A stretch of DNA of 64,000 nt from Metapseudomonas otitidis. GTDB lineage: Bacteria > Pseudomonadota > Gammaproteobacteria > Pseudomonadales > Pseudomonadaceae. The stretch covers positions 262,822-326,821 of the forward strand of contig NZ_FOJP01000003.1 in assembly GCF_900111835.1 (NCBI RefSeq), in the 5' to 3' direction. Positions 60,057 to 64,000 of the stretch are shown here, piece by piece. The translations under genes were made by a program, and so were the position numbers. A model generated the notes under the pieces. The model had not been told where the DNA came from and did no database searches. It saw nothing but the letters and a program-made list of their open reading frames with translations. How positions within the stretch are numbered: the stretch's first letter is position 1; each line of letters begins with the position of its first letter.

Positions 60057-62072
60057 TCAGACCTTCAGCAGCAGGTCGCGCAGCTTCTGGATTTCGTCCC
60101 GCAGCTGCGCAGCGGCCTCGAACTCCAGATCGCGGGCGAGCTGGAACATCTTCTCTTCCATCTGCCGGATGCGCTTGTTGATCTCGCTGGGCGAGCGCAG
60201 TTCGGCCTCGTAGCGGGCACTCTCTTCGGCCGCCTTGGCCTGGGCTTTGCGTTTGTTGCTGCGCGCCCCCGGTACGGTCGCGCCTTCGAGGATGTCCTTG
60301 ATGTCCTTCTGGACGCCCCTGGGCACGATGCCGTGAGCCTCGTTGAAGGCGATCTGCTTGGCACGGCGACGCTCGGTCTCGTCGATTGCCCGCTGCATCG
60401 ATCCCGTGACGTTGTCGGCATAGAGGATCGCCCGGCCGTGCAGGTTCCGCGCGGCGCGGCCAATGGTCTGGATCAATGAGCGCTCCGAACGCAGGAAGCC
60501 CTCCTTGTCCGCGTCCAGGATGGCTACCAGCGAGACCTCGGGCATGTCCAGGCCCTCGCGCAACAGGTTGATCCCCACCAGGACATCAAAGGCGCCGGTG
60601 CGCAGGTCGCGGATAATCTCGACCCGCTCGACGGTGTCGATGTCGGAGTGCAGGTAGCGCACGCGAACGTCGTGATCCCCCAGGTAGTCGGTGAGGTCCT
60701 CCGCCATTCGCTTGGTCAGGGTTGTGACCAGGACGCGCTGGTCCAGCGCGACACGCTTGCGGATCTCCGAGAGCAGATCGTCTACCTGGGTCGCGGCCGG
60801 CCGCACTTCGATTTCAGGGTCCACCAGGCCGGTGGGGCGCACCACCTGCTCGACCACGCGACCGGCATGTTCACCCTCGTAAGGCCCCGGCGTGGCCGAG
60901 ACGAAGATGGTCTGCGGCGCCATCAGTTCCCATTCATCGAAGCGCATCGGACGGTTGTCCAGGGCGGACGGCAGGCGGAAGCCGTACTCCACCAGGGTTT
61001 CCTTGCGGGAACGGTCGCCTTTGTACATGGCGCCGATCTGCGGGACGGTGACGTGGGATTCGTCGATCACCAGCAGGGCATTCGGCGGGAGGTAGTCATA
61101 CAGGGTGGGCGGTGCCTGCCCGGGATCACGTCCGGACAGGTAGCGGGAGTAGTTCTCGATGCCGTTGCAGTAGCCCAGTTCGAGAATCATCTCCAGGTCG
61201 AAGCGGGTGCGCTGCTCCAGTCGCTGGGCCTCCAGCAGCTTGTTGGCGCCACGCAACTGCTCCAGCCGCTCCTTGAGCTCCTCCTTGATCTTCTCTACCG
61301 CCTCGAGCAGCGTCTCGCGCGGCGTGACGTAGTGGCTCTTGGGGTAGAAGGTGAAGCGGGGCAGCTTGCGGATCACCTCGCCGGTGAGCGGGTCGAACGC
61401 GGAAAGGCTCTCGACCTCGTCGTCGAACAGCTCAACGCGAATGGCCTCCAGGTCGGACTCGGCGGGGAAGATGTCGATCACATCACCGCGCACCCGGAAG
61501 GTGGCGCGGGCGAAATCCATGTCGTTGCGGGTGTACTGCAGGTCCGCCAGGCGCCGAAGCAAGGCGCGTTGGTCGATGCGGTCCCCACGGTCCAGGTGCA
61601 GCACCATCTTCAGATAGGACGCGGGGTCACCCAGGCCATAGATCGAGGACACGGTGGCCACGATGATCGCATCCGGGCGCTCCAGCAACGCCTTGGTCGC
61701 CGAGAGGCGCATCTGCTCGATGTGGTCGTTGATCGAGGCGTCCTTCTCGATGTAGGTGTCCGAGGACGGGACGTAGGCCTCAGGCTGGTAATAGTCGTAG
61801 TACGAGACGAAGTACTCGACGGAATTGTTCGGAAAAAAGGCCTTGAACTCACCGTAAAGCTGGGCTGCCAAGGTCTTGTTGGGCGCCAGAACCAGGGTGG
61901 GCCGCTGCACCTGAGCGATCACATTAGCGATGCTGAAGGTCTTGCCGGAGCCGGTCACGCCCAGCAGGGTCTGGTGCGAAAGGCCCGCTTCCAGGCCCTC
62001 CACCATCTGACGGATGGCCTCGGGCTGGTCGCCGGCGGGCTGGAAACGCGTGACGAGCTGAAAGTCTGACAT
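60057..62072 (-). CDS. uvrB: Excinuclease ABC subunit B
   Basis: A 671-residue helicase-like subunit of nucleotide excision repair that verifies damage after UvrA. Walker A is [14 protein letters not shown], the damage-probing beta-hairpin contains [34 protein letters not shown] is the helicase motif II region, and the C-terminal UVR domain (about 630-665) contacts UvrC. The start [10 protein letters not shown] gives the normal length; the in-frame ATG at 62120 is not typical. I see no LexA box upstream. Confidence 0.96.
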   Translation of the reverse strand: MSDFQLVTRFQPAGDQPEAIRQMVEGLEAGLSHQTLLGVTGSGKTFSIANVIAQVQRPTLVLAPNKTLAAQLYGEFKAFFPNNSVEYFVSYYDYYQPEAYVPSSDTYIEKDASINDHIEQMRLSATKALLERPDAIIVATVSSIYGLGDPASYLKMVLHLDRGDRIDQRALLRRLADLQYTRNDMDFARATFRVRGDVIDIFPAESDLEAIRVELFDDEVESLSAFDPLTGEVIRKLPRFTFYPKSHYVTPRETLLEAVEKIKEELKERLEQLRGANKLLEAQRLEQRTRFDLEMILELGYCNGIENYSRYLSGRDPGQAPPTLYDYLPPNALLVIDESHVTVPQIGAMYKGDRSRKETLVEYGFRLPSALDNRPMRFDEWELMAPQTIFVSATPGPYEGEHAGRVVEQVVRPTGLVDPEIEVRPAATQVDDLLSEIRKRVALDQRVLVTTLTKRMAEDLTDYLGDHDVRVRYLHSDIDTVERVEIIRDLRTGAFDVLVGINLLREGLDMPEVSLVAILDADKEGFLRSERSLIQTIGRAARNLHGRAILYADNVTGSMQRAIDETERRRAKQIAFNEAHGIVPRGVQKDIKDILEGATVPGARSNKRKAQAKAAEESARYEAELRSPSEINKRIRQMEEKMFQLARDLEFEAAAQLRDEIQKLRDLLLKV

Positions 62073-62169
62073 GGCGATCCTCGGACTTGCGATGTGACCC
62101 CCTCGCGCAGAGGGCGTCAAAACTGGCGAAAAGCGGGCGTTTGATGTCGCCCCTGGCGACCGTGACCGC

Positions 62170-62175
62170 TATAAT
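62170..62175 (+). promoter_or_regulatory. Candidate -10 box of the aminotransferase gene
   Basis: A perfect TATAAT, 83 bases before the start codon. No good -35 lies 16-18 bases upstream, so only the -10 is supported. Confidence 0.45.
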
Positions 62176-62258
62176 ACCGGCCCGATTGCGCAACCCCAAT
62201 GCAGACGCTCGGGGTTGCTCAGGCCCCCTACCCTTTCCTCTCCTCGAGCAGCCGCATC

Positions 62259-63455
62259 ATGAGTCTGTTTTCTGCTGTCGAAATGGCCCCACGCGACCCG
62301 ATCCTGGGCCTTAACGAAGCATTCAACGCCGATACCCGCCCCACGAAGGTGAACCTCGGCGTAGGCGTCTACTACAACGAGCAAGGCCGTATCCCCCTGC
62401 TCCGCGCCGTAGCCGAAGCCGAAAAAGCCCGCATTGAAGCCCATGCACCCCGCGGCTACCTGCCGATCGAAGGCATTGCCGCCTATGACCAGGCCGTGCA
62501 AAAGCTGCTCTTCGGCGCCGACTCCCAACTGCTGGCTGAAGGCCGTGTCGTCACGACCCAGGCTGTAGGCGGCACCGGCGCGCTGAAAACCGGCGCAGAC
62601 TTCCTCAAGCGCCTGCTGCCCGACGCCGTTGTGGCCATCAGCGATCCGAGCTGGGAAAACCACCGCGCGCTGTTCGAGTCCGCCGGCTTCCCGGTCCAGA
62701 ACTACCGCTACTACGATGCCGCTACCCATGGCGTAAACCGCGCCGGCCTGCTGGAAGACCTGAAAGCCCTGCCCACGCGCTCCATCGTGGTCCTCCACGC
62801 TTGCTGCCACAACCCGACCGGCGTCGACCTGGAACTGGATGACTGGAAGGCGGTACTGGAAGTCCTGCGCGAGCGCGAACACGTTCCGTTCTTGGACATC
62901 GCCTACCAGGGTTTTGGTGCAGGTATCGACGAAGACGCCTTCGCCGTCCGCCTGTTCGCCGAATCCGGGCTGCAGTTCTTCGTGTCCAGCTCCTTCTCCA
63001 AGTCGTTCTCGCTGTACGGTGAACGTGTTGGTGCGCTGTCTGTCGTCACCAACTCGAAGGAAGAGGCCGGCCGCGTCCTGTCCCAGGTCAAGCGCGTCAT
63101 CCGCACCAACTACTCCAACCCACCGACCCACGGCGCCACCGTGGTAGCCAGCGTGCTGAACAGCAATGAACTGCGCGCCATGTGGGAAGCCGAACTCGCC
63201 GAGATGCGCGGCCGCATCCACAGCATGCGCCTCGCTATGGTCGAGCAACTCGCCGCCCAAGGCGCCAAGCGCGACTTCAGCTTCGTTGCTCGCCAGCGCG
63301 GCATGTTCTCCTACTCCGGTCTTACTGCCGAGCAGGTCGAGCGCCTGAAGAACGAGTTCGGCATCTACGCCGTCAGCACAGGCCGCATCTGCGTAGCGGC
63401 ACTGAACGGCAGCAACCTGGACAGTGTCACCCACGCCATCTCCCAAGTGCTCTGA
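62259..63455 (+). CDS. Aspartate/aromatic amino acid aminotransferase
   Basis: A 398-residue PLP enzyme of the gammaproteobacterial AspC/TyrB group. VNLGVGVYYNEQGRIPLL and HACCHNPTGVDL are typical; the PLP Lys lies in SSFSKSFSLYGERVG, and the C-terminal Arg that binds the substrate carboxylate is in TGRICVAALN. It exchanges amino groups between aspartate, tyrosine or phenylalanine and 2-oxoglutarate; sequence alone does not decide the preference. Divergent from uvrB. Confidence 0.92.
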   Translation: MSLFSAVEMAPRDPILGLNEAFNADTRPTKVNLGVGVYYNEQGRIPLLRAVAEAEKARIEAHAPRGYLPIEGIAAYDQAVQKLLFGADSQLLAEGRVVTTQAVGGTGALKTGADFLKRLLPDAVVAISDPSWENHRALFESAGFPVQNYRYYDAATHGVNRAGLLEDLKALPTRSIVVLHACCHNPTGVDLELDDWKAVLEVLREREHVPFLDIAYQGFGAGIDEDAFAVRLFAESGLQFFVSSSFSKSFSLYGERVGALSVVTNSKEEAGRVLSQVKRVIRTNYSNPPTHGATVVASVLNSNELRAMWEAELAEMRGRIHSMRLAMVEQLAAQGAKRDFSFVARQRGMFSYSGLTAEQVERLKNEFGIYAVSTGRICVAALNGSNLDSVTHAISQVL

Positions 63456-63484
63456 GCAAGGCAGGAGAAGCTCAAGCCAGGTGC

Positions 63485-63512
63485 TTGACTTCTCCTTTCT
63501 AATCAGTAAGAT
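63485..63512 (+). promoter_or_regulatory. Sigma-70 promoter of tRNA-Asn
   Basis: -35 TTGACT (63485-63490) and -10 TAAGAT (63507-63512), 16 bases apart, 12 bases before the tRNA. Confidence 0.7.
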
Positions 63513-63524
63513 ACGCATCGTTGT

Positions 63525-63600
63525 TCCGCGATAGCTCAGTCGGTAGAGCAAATGACTGTTAATCATTGGGTCCCTGGTTCGAGTCCAGGTCGCGGAGCCA
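63525..63600 (+). tRNA. tRNA-Asn (anticodon GTT)
   Basis: 76 bases with encoded CCA; acceptor stem TCCGCGA/TCGCGGA; anticodon GTT in CTGTTAA. Single-gene unit with its own promoter and terminator. Confidence 0.95.
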
Positions 63601-63605
63601 AATTC

Positions 63606-63635
63606 AAAAGCCCTCGGCATATGCCGAGGGCTTTT
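63606..63635. terminator. Terminator after tRNA-Asn
   Basis: A perfect 15-base palindrome arm (AAAAGCCCTCGGCAT with its complement) ending in a T-run. Works in either direction. Confidence 0.9.
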
Positions 63636-63733
63636 TCGTTTATGCACCCGATTCATACCAGCCTCGCATTACGCTACAAAGTGCGTGTCTAGTCCTGAAA
63701 TAGGTTTACACCTTTCAGGCCAAGCGCCAGACC

Positions 63734-64000
63734 TCAAAACGCCCGATGCACCGCATCGGGCGTTTTGTATTTCAGAGCCAGGTGAGGCCGCTCCCGGTTA
63801 TAGATATCGACGGCTTCGCGCACCATACGGCGCGCCTGTCCGAGGTCGGCGGGAGGGTGCTCCAGCAACTCGTTCTTCAGAATGCCGTTGACGCGCTCAG
63901 CCAGCGCATTCTGGTAACAGTCGTAACCATCGGTCATCGAGCAGGTTGCCCCGTGCTGCACGTGCAGGCGTTGGTACAGCCCCGAGCAGTACTGGATGCC
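63734..64000 (-). CDS. IS3-family transposase OrfB, C-terminal part
   Basis: The last 88 residues of an rve-type DDE integrase. CSMTDGYDCYQNALAERVNG and ILKNELL contain the last catalytic Glu of the DDE set (in NALAER), and YNRERPHLALKYKTPDAV is the usual IS3-family ending. The frame is open to the window edge, so intactness cannot be judged. The gene ends within a strong hairpin. Confidence 0.85.
   Translation of the reverse strand, partial: GIQYCSGLYQRLHVQHGATCSMTDGYDCYQNALAERVNGILKNELLEHPPADLGQARRMVREAVDIYNRERPHLALKYKTPDAVHRAF
63738..63767. terminator. Hairpin overlapping the transposase end
   Basis: AACGCCCGATGC and its complement around a 3-base loop cover the last ten codons of the transposase and are followed by TTTTG on the plus side. 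It may stop transcription reading into the IS from the flank. Confidence 0.55.

Larger units (their letters stand above)
63686..64000 (-). mobile_element. IS3-family insertion sequence, transposase 3' end, cut by window edge
   Basis: The presumed terminal inverted repeat begins TGTCTAGTCCTGAAATAGG at 63686; the transposase frame runs inwards from 63736. The other end, the frameshift region and any target duplication lie outside the window. It was inserted 85 bases beyond tRNA-Asn. Confidence 0.7.

Noticed and set aside
62073..62258. LexA (SOS) box upstream of uvrB
   Set aside because: No CTG-N10-CAG with the expected AT-rich centre is present in the uvrB-aminotransferase gap.

Overview
The window is a stretch of Pseudomonas chromosome: GC-rich, with a Pseudomonas-type Xcp type II secretion cluster, FimV, MetZ and the accD-folC-SPOR-cvpA-purF block. 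From memory, the gene order follows that of P. aeruginosa around PA3083 to PA3139, but several proteins diverge enough that another Pseudomonas species is likely. It is almost entirely core genome. The only clear mobile DNA is a truncated IS3-family end at the right edge and a small MITE-like repeat beside xcpQ.

Layout. 1-15.8 kb: pepN (partial), DUF2797 and YeaC-like genes; nadK, a metallophosphoesterase and a rhomboid protease in overlapping order; a DUF1853 gene; a cyclic-nucleotide/rhodanese fusion coupled to a D-cysteine desulfhydrase-like enzyme; a coiled-coil protein; a SnoaL-like protein; fadH; a nitrilase-fold protein without its catalytic cysteine, coupled to an AraC regulator; and a 28-codon reading frame. 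16-16.4 kb: tRNA Val-Asp-Asp operon. 16.5-26.8 kb: the complete xcp system, with xcpR-Z on the minus strand diverging from xcpPQ on the plus strand. 26.8-27.0 kb: MITE-like element. 27-45.2 kb: an unbroken minus-strand run of biosynthetic genes: leuC, leuD, methyltransferase, leuB, asd, usg-like, fimV, truA, trpF, accD, folC, SPOR protein, cvpA, purF, metZ and an SDR. 45.3-50 kb: a LysR regulator facing leuC and a 1223-residue PAS/GGDEF/EAL protein. 50-54 kb: ibpA with a sigma-32 promoter and a ROSE-type RNA thermometer, an SDR, dusC, a small exported protein, a thioesterase and an eda-type aldolase. 54.2-56.4 kb: a tRNA Ala-Glu-Ala-Glu array downstream of gltX. 56.4-63.5 kb: a LysR regulator diverging from an EmrAB-type pump, uvrB, and an aspartate/aromatic aminotransferase. 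63.5-64 kb: tRNA-Asn and the IS3-family end.

How the genes work together. Xcp carries folded exoproteins through the outer membrane. The 27-45 kb run joins leucine (leuBCD), aspartate-family (asd), methionine (metZ), tryptophan (trpF), purine (purF), folate (folC) and fatty-acid (accD) synthesis with cell-pole and envelope functions (FimV, SPOR protein). Most junctions inside operons are 4-base ATGA or TGATG overlaps, implying translational coupling.

I found no CRISPR array, prophage or defence island, and no clear undescribed multi-gene system. The best leads are the ibpA thermometer and shared promoter region, the paired palindromes between leuC and its LysR neighbour, the cysteine-less nitrilase with its AraC partner, the two-triplet PAS architecture, the cNMP/cNMP/rhodanese fusion, the MITE-like element and the small reading frame.
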